The notes: generated by a model from the sequence alone, not told the origin. Shown: positions 1 through 6,969, counted from the stretch's first letter. The stretch: DNA of 10,439 nucleotides from an uncultured Acidimicrobiales bacterium (GCA_938091985.1 CALKOE010000301.1:1-10439); one strand, 5' to 3'. A program made the numbers and translations.

Positions 1-182
1 ACACCGACATGACCCGCAATCTCGGTGAAGGGGCTCCTGCAGCGATGGGCGCCGGCACCCTGCTCGGCCGTCCGGCGGACGCCGATGAGATGGTCGGCCC
101 GGCGCTCTACCTCGCGGGGCCGGCATCGAGCTTCATGACCGGCCAGGTCCTCGTGGTCGACGGGGGCATGCACCCCCACTGA
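1..182 (+). CDS. Short-chain dehydrogenase/reductase (SDR), C-terminal fragment
   Basis: The gene enters from the left edge; 59 codons are visible in the frame starting at base 3, ending at a TGA at 180-182. The residues match the end of a classical SDR: a Thr-Asp-Met start of the substrate loop (the usual T-x-M after the PG motif), then [12 protein letters not shown] (the common G-R-x-x-x-x-x-E-x-V segment), a hydrophobic helix with L-Y-L-A, and the closing [12 protein letters not shown] strand. SDRs of this kind are cytosolic NAD(P)-dependent oxidoreductases acting on alcohols, ketones or acyl-ACP/CoA substrates. The catalytic Tyr-x-x-x-Lys and the nucleotide-binding motif lie outside the window, so neither substrate nor cofactor can be assigned. 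The family call is firm. Confidence 0.88.
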   Translation, partial: TDMTRNLGEGAPAAMGAGTLLGRPADADEMVGPALYLAGPASSFMTGQVLVVDGGMHPH

Positions 183-183
183 C

Positions 184-214
184 CGCCGGGGTCTGACATC
201 TGCCCCACCCGGCG
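184..214 (+). terminator. Possible hairpin terminator after the SDR gene
   Basis: Two bases after the SDR stop, CGCCGGG (184-190) pairs perfectly with CCCGGCG (208-214) around a 17-base loop. There is no T tract after it, so it is weak as an intrinsic terminator. The position right behind a stop codon and before a gap of about 200 bp is the main support. Confidence 0.3.
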
Positions 215-387
215 AACGCGCCCGCCAACAGGCCCTCCCGCCGCACCCTTCACGTGGAGTGGGTTTCTGTCGATGGAATAACGCGCAAAGAATTTCTGCG
301 TGGCCAAACATTCTGTCGTTCTGACACGTGAGATGCGTGGGAGACGACGGCGATGTGCGACAGCAACAGCAGGCAGATAGGTAGGGC

Positions 388-915
388 ATGGCCCGAAACT
401 TCGACGAATTCTTCCGAGAGTCCTACGACCTCACGGTCAAGGGATTGGTGCTCGACGGCACTCGCATGGACGACGCACACGATGCAGCCCAAGAGGCATT
501 CGTTCGTGCGTACGCCCGGTGGTGGCGAGTCGGTCACTACAAGGAACCGGTCGCATGGGTGCGGCGCGTGGCGGTCAACGTCGTGCGTGATCAGCATCGA
601 CACCGAACAGTTCGGGAGAACTCCTTGCCGAAGCTCGCGGCGGAACCGATGACGGTTCCGGCGAAGGGTGACGCAGAGTCCGTCGAAGGACTCGACGAAG
701 CCCTGGCCCTGCTGCCTCCGCAACAGCGGAAGGCTGTCGATCTCTACTACGGCGCCGGATTCAGCACCGAGGAAGCAGCGATGCGCATGGGCATCTCGCC
801 CGGAGCCTTCCGCTTCCACCTGAGCCGAGCCCGTCGTTCCCTGAAGCCACGCATGGCCGAAAAGCTCGGCCGTCACGAGATGACCCCTGCGGGTCGTCAG
901 GAAGTTGCGCGATGA
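388..915 (+). CDS. ECF-type RNA polymerase sigma factor
   Basis: This 175-residue protein has the two-domain layout of a group 4 (ECF) sigma factor. Region 2 lies at about residues 6-70 (F-F-R-E-S-Y near the start, then D-A-A-Q-E-A-F-V-R-A-Y and the helix W-V-R-R-V-A-V-N-V-V-R-D). A linker spans about 71-100. Region 4 lies at about 101-153 (L-P-P-Q-Q-R-K-A-V-D-L-Y-Y, then the helix-turn-helix F-S-T-E-E-A-A-M-R-M-G-I-S-P-G-A-F-R-F-H ending in the recognition helix L-S-R-A-R-R-S-L). No extra C-terminal sensor domain is present. The ATG at 388 has only a weak Shine-Dalgarno (GGTAGGG) but starts exactly at the family N-terminus. The next gene overlaps the stop codon (ATGA), so the two are translationally coupled. 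By analogy it redirects RNA polymerase to an envelope or stress regulon, with the partner gene likely controlling its activity. Confidence 0.92.
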   Translation: MARNFDEFFRESYDLTVKGLVLDGTRMDDAHDAAQEAFVRAYARWWRVGHYKEPVAWVRRVAVNVVRDQHRHRTVRENSLPKLAAEPMTVPAKGDAESVEGLDEALALLPPQQRKAVDLYYGAGFSTEEAAMRMGISPGAFRFHLSRARRSLKPRMAEKLGRHEMTPAGRQEVAR

Positions 916-2030
916 ACCCCCACACCGACGAAATTCTCGATGGCCTTCGGCCTCGAATGAAGTCCGCACGGCTCACGCATGTGCGTCGCATGATCGCCGG
1001 CCTCGCAATCGTGCCGATGATCGGATTCGGCGCGGTCGCCATGGCGGCCGACGGCGGAGTCGAGCCCGGCATGGAGACTGCCGACGGCACACCCTCCGGA
1101 GACGATGCCCCCGACGTAGATCTTCCCGAGATCGGCGTGGCCGACGGCGATGTCGCCGAGCTCGCGGGAACCAACGCCGACGATGAGGCCGATTCCGGTG
1201 AGGTCGTCGATGACGACGAGGCCGCCGAGGAGACCCCCGAAGAGCAGACCAAGGTCCTGAGCCTTGGCCCGCTCGGGTCAGCCGAGGTCGCAGAGACCGA
1301 AGAAGGCTTCGAGTTTCTTGGTGCCGACCTCGAGACGGGTTGGGAAGTCATCGAGTTCGATGTCACCGATGACGGCATCGTGATCGTCATCAAGAAGGGG
1401 GACTCGATCAAGATCGTGACGATCAGCGAAGGTGTTCGCGACGAGCTCAACGTCAAGATCGACGACCTGATCATCCCCACCACGACCACGACCACTACGA
1501 CGACCACCACGGCACCGCCGGAGACGCCTGAGGTGATCGTCGATCGGTTCACCGTCACGGTCGAAGGCAAGGGTTCCTTCATCGTCGAACGCGAAGGCGA
1601 GACGCTCTGGGTCGGCAACGTCACCCCGAGCGCGGGCTTCGACTACGAGATCGTGCAAGGCGAAGGCTGGCGGGTCTACGTCAAGTTCACGAATGGTGAA
1701 TGGAACTGGTTCGGCAAGGCACTCATCAACGACAACGGTGAAGTCGAACAGCACTTCTGGGATGAACAGCCCGCCTTCGAGCCGATCTACCAGTGGGTCG
1801 AGGTCCCGGAGGTCGGTGCGGTGAAGTTCAAGCTCTGGAGTGACGGCCTGGTCTACGTCAAGGACTGGGAGCCCGCCGAAGGCTTCGGCTTCTGGGACTA
1901 CAACCAGGGCGCTCCCGCCGAGGTCGCGAAAGTCGACTTCGAGGGAGAAGGAACGCTCTGGGTCGTCGAAGCCTGGGGCAACGACGACGGTGGCCTGAGC
2001 TACTCGATCACCGACCACTCGCCCGAGTAG
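912..2030 (+). CDS. Acidic extracytoplasmic repeat protein coupled to the ECF sigma gene (possible non-classical anti-sigma/sensor)
   Basis: The protein has 372 residues and I do not recognise it as a named family. In order: a 26-residue basic N-terminal tail ending in Arg-Arg; one hydrophobic segment (about 27-46) that could be a membrane anchor or a signal peptide (A-M-A before A46 would fit cleavage); a very acidic low-complexity stretch (about 47-112); a beta-rich segment (113-186); an uninterrupted run of 11 threonines (190-200) followed by A-P-P; and a second aromatic, beta-rich part (207-372). A motif of about 22 residues, G-[SA]-x(n)-G-x(n)-G-[FW], recurs at 122-144, 221-243 and 302-325, with a looser copy near 345. 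The start overlaps the sigma stop (ATGA), the usual place for an anti-sigma factor. However, the cytosolic part is far too short for a classical anti-sigma domain and has no H-x3-C-x2-C zinc motif. Role inferred only from position: membrane-linked control or sensing for the sigma factor. Confidence 0.72.
   Translation: MNPHTDEILDGLRPRMKSARLTHVRRMIAGLAIVPMIGFGAVAMAADGGVEPGMETADGTPSGDDAPDVDLPEIGVADGDVAELAGTNADDEADSGEVVDDDEAAEETPEEQTKVLSLGPLGSAEVAETEEGFEFLGADLETGWEVIEFDVTDDGIVIVIKKGDSIKIVTISEGVRDELNVKIDDLIIPTTTTTTTTTTTAPPETPEVIVDRFTVTVEGKGSFIVEREGETLWVGNVTPSAGFDYEIVQGEGWRVYVKFTNGEWNWFGKALINDNGEVEQHFWDEQPAFEPIYQWVEVPEVGAVKFKLWSDGLVYVKDWEPAEGFGFWDYNQGAPAEVAKVDFEGEGTLWVVEAWGNDDGGLSYSITDHSPE
1479..1511 (+). 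repeat. ACN trinucleotide run encoding the 11-Thr linker
   Basis: Eleven consecutive ACN codons (ACC, ACG and ACT mixed) encode an uninterrupted Thr11 stretch between the two beta-rich parts of the sigma-linked protein. Thr/Pro-rich linkers are common in exported actinobacterial proteins that must span or lie in the cell wall. The mixed codons make the run less slippage-prone than a perfect repeat, but its length could still vary between strains. Confidence 0.8.
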
Positions 2031-2052
2031 ACCCCCCTACCCGCACTCGGGT

Positions 2053-2104
2053 GGTGCCGGCGTGTGTCCCTCTGATCTCGATCAGGCAGGCACACGCCGG
2101 TGCC
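2053..2104. terminator. Strong hairpin between convergent genes, probable bidirectional terminator
   Basis: CCGGCGTGTG (2057-2066) pairs perfectly with CACACGCCGG (2091-2100). The stem extends outward through two G-T wobbles and two G-C pairs to 2053 and 2104. Inside the loop a second perfect stem, CTGAT (2072-2076) with ATCAG (2081-2085), closes a CTCG tetraloop. It lies 22 bases after the stop at 2030 and 4 bases beyond the stop of the opposing gene (2109), so it can serve both transcripts. There is no T tract on either side. Confidence 0.72.
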
Positions 2105-2108
2105 GCGT

Positions 2109-2945
2109 CTACGGATGAACGACGGGAAATCCCGGCGGCCCGATCGGGTCGCCGTCGACCATGTGCGCATGGTGAGGCTTTGGTGTGAGCGCTCGCTCCC
2201 GGTAGGTCGTGTCGTCGCCGCAATAGCGGACGGATACTGCTCGCCGACTTGTGTCCAGCGAGCGGTTTGGCCCCGCCCCGTGGATCGTCCGAGCGTGATG
2301 AATCACGACATCGCCGGGCGCGGCGTCGATCCACACGATGTCGGCATCGCCCGGGTCGGTGTGGAAGTCGGGGACATCTCTGCCTGGTCGTCCGGGAATC
2401 GGATCTCGAGTGACGAAGAGGTTCGGGCGCCACTGTGTGTCGTCGAGATGGCTGCCGCGGACATAGCCGATGCCGCCCGTCTCTCGCGTGACGGGGTCGA
2501 GCGGGATCCATGTGGTGCAGACGAGGTCGCCGTCGACCGAGAAGTAGGGGTGGTCCTGGTGAAAGACGGTCGGCTCAAGGCTGTTGGGCTCCTTCACGAG
2601 GATCGAGTCTTCGTAGAGGAACAGCTCGCGGCTTTCGAGTAGCGCAGCGACGATCCCCGGGAGCGGCGATTCGGTTGCGAAGTGTCGCATCTCGATGTCG
2701 TCGAGCCAGTGGTCGACGCCGGAGTGGAAGCGACCGCGACCTTCGCCGGCTGCGGCTGGGGGGCCAGTGAGGGAATCGCCCAGCGCGGAGAGATCTGCGG
2801 TCGACGGGTCACCGGCTACGGCTCTGGCCACGGGCGCGTCGAGCGCAGCGATGATCCCGAGATCGAGCACGCCGCGGAGCGCGACGACACCGTGTTCGCG
2901 AAACTCTCGCCGGTCCGCCTCAGTGACGGCCGGCGATGCGTTCAC
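2109..2945 (-). CDS. Phytanoyl-CoA dioxygenase (PhyH) family, Fe(II)/2-oxoglutarate-dependent oxygenase
   Basis: This 278-residue cytosolic enzyme has the double-stranded beta-helix motifs of the PhyH family. The N-terminus (E-A-D-R-R-E-F-R-E-H-G-V-V at 9-21) is the usual PhyH opening. The iron facial triad is H129-x-D131 in F-H-Q-D-H plus the distal H222 in I-H-G-A-G. Arginines 234/235 follow at about the distance expected for the 2-oxoglutarate-binding Arg, and the strand A-V-S-V-R-Y closes the core. Family members hydroxylate a substrate (phytanoyl-CoA in the type enzyme, many natural products in bacteria) with O2 and 2-oxoglutarate, giving succinate and CO2. The true substrate cannot be read from sequence. 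The GTG start (2945) overlaps the stop of the upstream gene by 4 bp (GTGA), marking it as the last gene of the minus-strand operon. Length is normal and no key residue is missing. Confidence 0.88.
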   Translation of the reverse strand: MNASPAVTEADRREFREHGVVALRGVLDLGIIAALDAPVARAVAGDPSTADLSALGDSLTGPPAAAGEGRGRFHSGVDHWLDDIEMRHFATESPLPGIVAALLESRELFLYEDSILVKEPNSLEPTVFHQDHPYFSVDGDLVCTTWIPLDPVTRETGGIGYVRGSHLDDTQWRPNLFVTRDPIPGRPGRDVPDFHTDPGDADIVWIDAAPGDVVIHHARTIHGAGPNRSLDTSRRAVSVRYCGDDTTYRERALTPKPHHAHMVDGDPIGPPGFPVVHP

Positions 2946-3448
2946 TCTTCTTCGTCGGCCGACGCCTCGCTCGGCTCTTCGTCGGCGGAAGCCTCGGTCG
3001 GCTCGGGCTCAGCCTCGACGGCCGGCTCTGGCTCCGCAGCAACCTCAGCGGGAGCTTCCTCTGCAGGGGCTTCGGTCGCAGCAGCTTCTTCAGCCGGGGC
3101 CTCTTCTGCGGGCGCCTCTTCTGCGGGCGCCTCTTCAGCGGGCGCTTCGACAGCAGCGGCTTCTTCTGCTGCGGGCGCGGCCTCGTCGGGCTCTTCGCCG
3201 TCGCGCAGCTTCTTCCAACGGTCTGCAGCTTCGCGGTAGGCCTGTTCGGCGGCGGCCTTCTCTTCGGGCGCTCCGCCTTCCCCGAGCTTCTTCACAGCGG
3301 CGGCGGCTTCGTCCTTCGCCCGCTCGGCCTTCTTGATGCGCTTCTCGCGCTGGGTGCGCTCGCGGTCGGCTTCGACGTACTCGTTGAACAGCGTGAGCGC
3401 TGCACTTGTCTCGTCGTCGAGCTTGGGCGCGGTATCGGATTCGGGCAT
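2942..3448 (-). CDS. Acidic coiled/repeat protein of unknown function
   Basis: From the ATG at 3448 the protein has 168 residues; an in-frame GTG at 3481 would add 11, and neither start has a convincing Shine-Dalgarno. I do not recognise a family. Residues about 12-85 form a charged, helix-prone, probably coiled segment rich in Lys/Arg/Glu/Ala (R-E-K-R-I-K-K-A-E-R-A-K, later Y-R-E-A-A-D-R-W-K-K-L). Residues 86-168 are an almost purely Ala/Glu/Pro tail with six E-A-P-A-E pentapeptides (four in tandem at 101-120, two at 126-135) and two E-A-S-A-D-E-E units near the end. There is no signal peptide or membrane segment, so it should be cytosolic. It sits 45 bp after the dehydrogenase stop and overlaps the PhyH start by 4 bp. 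Such tails are often disordered; a scaffold or nucleic-acid/ribosome-associated role is possible but unsupported. Confidence 0.72.
   Translation of the reverse strand: MPESDTAPKLDDETSAALTLFNEYVEADRERTQREKRIKKAERAKDEAAAAVKKLGEGGAPEEKAAAEQAYREAADRWKKLRDGEEPDEAAPAAEEAAAVEAPAEEAPAEEAPAEEAPAEEAAATEAPAEEAPAEVAAEPEPAVEAEPEPTEASADEEPSEASADEEE
3044..3148 (-). repeat. Imperfect 15-bp coding repeats (E-A-P-A-E units)
   Basis: Within the acidic protein gene, six 15-bp units encode E-A-P-A-E. Four are in tandem (3089-3148), with adjacent copies reading gcgggcgcctcttct on the plus strand, and two more are at 3044-3073. Near-identity of neighbouring copies suggests expansion by slippage or unequal recombination, so copy number may differ between strains. 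Confidence 0.8.
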
Positions 3449-3493
3449 TGGACCATTCTGTCGGGTCAAGGCCGTAGTCACGACCTGCGTGGT

Positions 3494-4687
3494 TCAGTCG
3501 GTCGGAAGACCGCGGCGCTTCTCGTCGCGAAGATCGAACGCGATCTTCACTCCACCACGGCCACCGGCGTTGGCGGCGTGGTCGATTGCGTCCTTGTATC
3601 GGTCGAGCGGATAGGTGGCGGAGACCATCTTGTCGAACGCGACTTTGCCGGCGAGTTCGAGGGCGAGTTCGAAGCTGGTGGCCGTTCGTCCGTCGTTCGT
3701 CGTCTCTGTGCCGTAGGTGTAGGTGCCGACCAGCTCGGTCTCGCGATGCCACAGGGCGGTCAGGTCGATGTTGACGTGACCCGGCATCCCGAGGAGGACC
3801 ACTCGGCCGCGCGGTCGACACAGGCCGAGCGCCTGCTCGATGGACTCTTCGGAACCGACCGCATCGATCACCACATCGGCTCCGCCCGAGAGGCGCGAGC
3901 CGATCATGAACGAGCCGCTCGCTCGCCGCACAGCTCGAGTGAGCTCGTTGGGAGCGGTGACCACGTCGGCGCCGTATTCGGCTGCGAGGTCGCGCTGCAC
4001 CGGGTATTTGGCGCCGATCATGATGGAGCCGGGGTTGGTGAGATGTCGTAGTGCGGCGACCGTGACGAGGCCCATCGGCCCGGCGCCGATCACGGCGACG
4101 GTGTCGCCGTCGGCGACATTGGCGCGCAGCGCTGCGTGCACCCCGCCGGCCACCGGTTCGATCGTGACGGCGAGCTCGTCGCTCATCCAGTCGGGCACGT
4201 CGTGGATCTGGCTCTCGTGGGCGACGAACTCGGTGGCCCAGCCGCCGCCGGTGCTCTCACAGAATCCGGTTTGGATGCCGGGTTCGAGGTGGCCGCAGGT
4301 GAGATGGCGGTAGTCGTTGCCGTCGGCGGGCGCCGCTCCCGGGAAGGGCAACGGGAATCCGCGGGCCGCGTGGCCGAGAACCGGTTCGATGACGACGCGA
4401 CGGCCGCCTTCCATGTCGCCCACGATTTCGTGGCCGGGAACGAACGGGAAGGACACGAAGTCCTCGAAGTAGCGCGAGCTGTGGCCGTCGATGGTCGAGA
4501 GATCGCTGCCACAGATGCCGGTGAGTCGGGGCCACACGCGGTGCCAGCCCTCGGCGGGAAGCTCGGGGGGCTCGTCGTCGACCAACGCGAGCGGGCCGAC
4601 CGCGGCGCCGGCGCCGGGTCGCAGACGCGATGCCACCATCGCCGCGGCATAGCGAGCTTCCTTGCGACTGAAGCGAAGAGTTTTCAC
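3494..4687 (-). CDS. Zinc-dependent medium-chain alcohol dehydrogenase (MDR)
   Basis: This 397-residue protein has the GroES-like plus Rossmann layout of the zinc alcohol dehydrogenase superfamily. The catalytic-zinc motif is G-I-C59-G-S-D62, followed by P-G-H86-E87; the third-ligand region is I-E177-P-V-A. The nucleotide-binding fold is V-A-V-I-G-A-G-P-M-G (197-206), ending with Y-P-L-D-R-Y-K-D-A near the C-terminus. The four-Cys structural-zinc lobe of classical enzymes is not intact: the segment around C131 to C143 (T-C-G-H-L-E-P-G-I-Q-T-G-F-C) has too few cysteines and is longer than usual, so this is a divergent subfamily. The frame is open upstream to 5158, but the GTG at 4687 is chosen because it overlaps the exporter stop (GTGA) and starts just before the conserved part. 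It oxidises an alcohol or reduces a carbonyl with NAD(P); the substrate is unknown. Confidence 0.85.
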   Translation of the reverse strand: MKTLRFSRKEARYAAAMVASRLRPGAGAAVGPLALVDDEPPELPAEGWHRVWPRLTGICGSDLSTIDGHSSRYFEDFVSFPFVPGHEIVGDMEGGRRVVIEPVLGHAARGFPLPFPGAAPADGNDYRHLTCGHLEPGIQTGFCESTGGGWATEFVAHESQIHDVPDWMSDELAVTIEPVAGGVHAALRANVADGDTVAVIGAGPMGLVTVAALRHLTNPGSIMIGAKYPVQRDLAAEYGADVVTAPNELTRAVRRASGSFMIGSRLSGGADVVIDAVGSEESIEQALGLCRPRGRVVLLGMPGHVNIDLTALWHRETELVGTYTYGTETTNDGRTATSFELALELAGKVAFDKMVSATYPLDRYKDAIDHAANAGGRGGVKIAFDLRDEKRRGLPTD

Positions 4688-6129
4688 GATGCGGAGGCTA
4701 CTGCCTGGCCCCTGGTGCGCACGAGGCGAAGTGCGCTGGGCACCGAGGCCGCGACGACCACGGCCATCACCGCGATGGCGATCGCGAAACCGTCGCCGAT
4801 CGACTGGAGAAGATCGGCCGAGACGAGGAGCTCGTCTCCCGAGAGGATGTCGCGCACGGTCTCGACGTTGCCGGTCCGAGCATCGACAATCGCGAGTGTG
4901 ATGGCGCCGACCGCCGCGATCCCGAACGTGATTGCGAGAGTGCGGAGAAACTGATGGGCCGCGTTGAGCCGTCCCATCTCCGACGCGATCGTGCGTGATT
5001 GGAGCAGCGCGGCGCCGGTCGATGTGACCATGCCGACGCCCGAGCCGACCCAGTAGAAGGCCGCGTAGACGACCCAGACAGGTGCATCGAAGTGGACACA
5101 AAGCGCGGCAAATACGACGCCGGGCGTGGCGATCAGCGAGCCGAGCAGGCTCACCCATTCGCCCTGCCGTCGCTCCTGAAGCCGACTGGCGATGTAGGCG
5201 CTGACCGACCAGCCGACCGTGAGAAACAACACGCCGAATGCGGCGAGACCGGCGCTTTGGCCTCGGGCGGTGCGGAGGTAGAGCGGCAGGAAGGAGTTGG
5301 CACCCACGCCGCCCGCGAGCACGGCCATCGACGTGAGGTGAACCGTGCGGTAGCGATCTTCGAAGAGGTGGTGAAGTCGCACGACCGGGTCAGGGGTGCG
5401 TCGTGACCAGCGGAGATAGGTCGGCACGCTCACGGCCAACACGCCGACCGCGACCGCGATGATGACCGGCTGATACGACGCCAGCGCCAGGGTGGCCGTG
5501 GTGATCGCCGCGATGAGCGCGAGCCCGATGCGGTCGACGGATTGGTGCGCGGCGCCTTCCTGCTTGTCGGGAATGCGGTTCCACCCGATCACCACGGCGA
5601 CGAGGGTGACGGGCACGTTGACGACGAAGATGCCTCGCCAGCCGACGGTGGCGACGAAGATCGCGGCGATCGCCGGGCCGGCGACCCCCATCACGCCCCA
5701 CACCGATGAGGTCAGTGCGAACGCCTTCGGCCTGAGTCGCTCGGGAATGGCGAGGCCGACGCTGGCGACCGCCACGGTCATGATGGCGCCCGCAAAGACA
5801 CCCTGAACGCCACGCGCCACGAGCAACAGGGGCATGGTCGGCGCGGCCGCGACGGCGATCGACGTGAGAGCGAAGCCGCCCGCGGCGATGCGGAACACCC
5901 GGCGAGCTCCGAGGCTGTCGACCACGGGGCCGGCGGCGAGGACTGCGACCGCCGAGGTGAGGAGCTCGAGGGTGATCACCCAGGGCAGAAGGCCGATGTT
6001 GCCGAGGTCGTCGCCGATGTCGGGCAACGCCGCGGCGGCCGAGAGGTTGTTGTAGGACGCGATCGCGATGAGCGACATCAACGCGATGACGGTGGGCCGT
6101 CGGCCGCCTCCGAGGAGCCGGTCGTCCAT
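4684..6129 (-). CDS. MFS transporter, DHA2 (14-TM drug:H+ antiporter) family
   Basis: The 481-residue protein has 14 hydrophobic segments by eye, the hallmark of the DHA2 (EmrB/QacA-like) branch. MFS motif A lies in the TM2-TM3 loop (G67-P-V-V-D71-S-L-G-A-R-R). The antiporter motif C in TM5 reads G145-V-M-G-V-A-G-P152. TM1 holds the common L-P-D-I-G-x-D-L segment. Family members are inner-membrane proton-coupled exporters of hydrophobic or cationic compounds, though some move metabolites. The ATG at 6129 overlaps the upstream TGA by one base (TGATG), and its own stop overlaps the dehydrogenase start by 4 bp. It is therefore the second gene of a coupled operon. Its place among oxidoreductases suggests export or uptake of the pathway's substrate or product; this is inference. 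Confidence 0.9.
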   Translation of the reverse strand: MDDRLLGGGRRPTVIALMSLIAIASYNNLSAAAALPDIGDDLGNIGLLPWVITLELLTSAVAVLAAGPVVDSLGARRVFRIAAGGFALTSIAVAAAPTMPLLLVARGVQGVFAGAIMTVAVASVGLAIPERLRPKAFALTSSVWGVMGVAGPAIAAIFVATVGWRGIFVVNVPVTLVAVVIGWNRIPDKQEGAAHQSVDRIGLALIAAITTATLALASYQPVIIAVAVGVLAVSVPTYLRWSRRTPDPVVRLHHLFEDRYRTVHLTSMAVLAGGVGANSFLPLYLRTARGQSAGLAAFGVLFLTVGWSVSAYIASRLQERRQGEWVSLLGSLIATPGVVFAALCVHFDAPVWVVYAAFYWVGSGVGMVTSTGAALLQSRTIASEMGRLNAAHQFLRTLAITFGIAAVGAITLAIVDARTGNVETVRDILSGDELLVSADLLQSIGDGFAIAIAVMAVVVAASVPSALRLVRTRGQAVASAS

Positions 6130-6956
6130 CAGCTACGGCTGTCGAAGTCGGCGAGGAGCAGACCTTCGTGGTCGGTGAAGTCTCGCCCGGATCCCTTGCG
6201 TCGAATCGCGAGCGGCGCATTGTGCGGCTGGAATGCGTGGCAGATGCCGCTCATCAGGTGGCCGAGTTCGTCGGCAGATTCGAAAAGGTCGAGGTCTCCC
6301 TGGCGGCCGTGGGCGATGTCGCACGCCCGTCGAAGGGCGACTGCTGCTTCGCCGAGCTCAGCATCGAGTTCTTTCGCCGCCCACTGGATGAAGCCGTTCC
6401 AGAGTGGCACGTCGACCCACTCGCTCGGCCCGAGCACCGTGCGGTCTTGGAGATGCCAGTCGAGCAAGAGCTCGCCGTCTCGCCAGAGGCGGGAGTGGCG
6501 GTCGCCAGTGCCGCCGGCAGGGTCGTCGACTGCGATGTCGTAGATGCGGTCGCCGTCTGTTCCGCGAGCGGCATGGGTGACGATCAACCCCGCGAGGTCG
6601 AACATGTGGGTGCAGTTCTGCTTCGCATCGAGGGCCGACAACGCGAGTGGGCCGACGGCGAGTGGCGTGCCGACGAGCATCTGGAGCGGATCGCCGGCTT
6701 CGAGACACGCAGTCCACGGTGAGCGCACACCAGACCCATCGACCTCGATGACGGTCGAGCCGTCGTGGCGAAGCTCGACGCGGAAGTGGTGAAAGTCGTC
6801 CTCGAGTTCGCCGCAGGCCTGATCGCCATCGAGACGCACGAGGATTCGCCGCCGGTAGATGCCGCTGCCGTAGTCGCGCTCGGAGGCCCGAGGCGCGGCG
6901 TCGACGCGGTCGAATGCATCGCGTCGGGAGCGCTGCGGGGCTGCGGGTGTGGCCAT
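6129..6956 (-). CDS. DUF2889-like protein
   Basis: This 275-residue cytosolic protein resembles the DUF2889 family, judged by remembered hallmarks. These are an early Y-R-R-R-I-L-V-R strand (34-41), L-E-D-D-F-H-H-F (51-58), the segment R-S-P-W-T-A-C-L (78-85), and the N-C-T-H-M-F-D-L-A-G-L block (114-124) corresponding to the family's C-T-H-L. A two-part layout is visible: a beta-rich first half, then a more helical part (about 195-255) with D-I-A-H-G-R-Q-G-D-L. The family has no established biochemical function. It heads the minus-strand operon and overlaps the exporter start by one base. ATG 6956 is preferred because a TANNNT -10 box sits 7 bases upstream, fitting a leaderless mRNA. No signal peptide or transmembrane segment is present. 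The family call is moderate; the gene itself is secure. Confidence 0.78.
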   Translation of the reverse strand: MATPAAPQRSRRDAFDRVDAAPRASERDYGSGIYRRRILVRLDGDQACGELEDDFHHFRVELRHDGSTVIEVDGSGVRSPWTACLEAGDPLQMLVGTPLAVGPLALSALDAKQNCTHMFDLAGLIVTHAARGTDGDRIYDIAVDDPAGGTGDRHSRLWRDGELLLDWHLQDRTVLGPSEWVDVPLWNGFIQWAAKELDAELGEAAVALRRACDIAHGRQGDLDLFESADELGHLMSGICHAFQPHNAPLAIRRKGSGRDFTDHEGLLLADFDSRS

Positions 6957-6963
6957 TCATGCG

Positions 6964-6969
6964 ACGCTA
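6964..6969 (-). promoter_or_regulatory. Candidate -10 box for the minus-strand operon (leaderless)
   Basis: Read on the minus strand this is TAGCGT, matching the actinobacterial TANNNT -10 consensus. It ends 7 bases before the ATG at 6956, so transcription would begin at or next to the start codon. No Shine-Dalgarno precedes that ATG, in keeping with a leaderless mRNA. No clear -35 element is visible. Confidence 0.45.

Noticed and set aside
275..303. Possible ECF-type autoregulatory promoter (GGAATA ... CGTGG) upstream of the sigma gene.
   Set aside because: GGAAT resembles an ECF -35 element, but the distance to the CGTG is 19 bases (20 to the GTG), longer than usual, and the -10 match is poor. 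It is too weak to list as a feature.
761..1624. Minus-strand open frame (287 codons) opposite the sigma-linked protein gene.
   Set aside because: The Ser/Thr/Val-rich translation, with a Val run opposite the Thr11 codons, is a mirror of a convincing plus-strand gene.
2936..4051. Long plus-strand open frame (371 codons) opposite the acidic protein and dehydrogenase genes.
   Set aside because: Its translation is low-complexity Gly/Leu/Phe/Ser-rich where it mirrors the E-A-P-A-E repeats, shows no family motif, and lies antisense to clear genes. It is an artefact of strong G/C third-position bias.
4688..5158. N-terminal extension of the dehydrogenase frame.
   Set aside because: This part overlaps the exporter gene in another frame and gives an Arg-rich, non-conserved sequence; the GTG at 4687 with a GTGA overlap is the better start.
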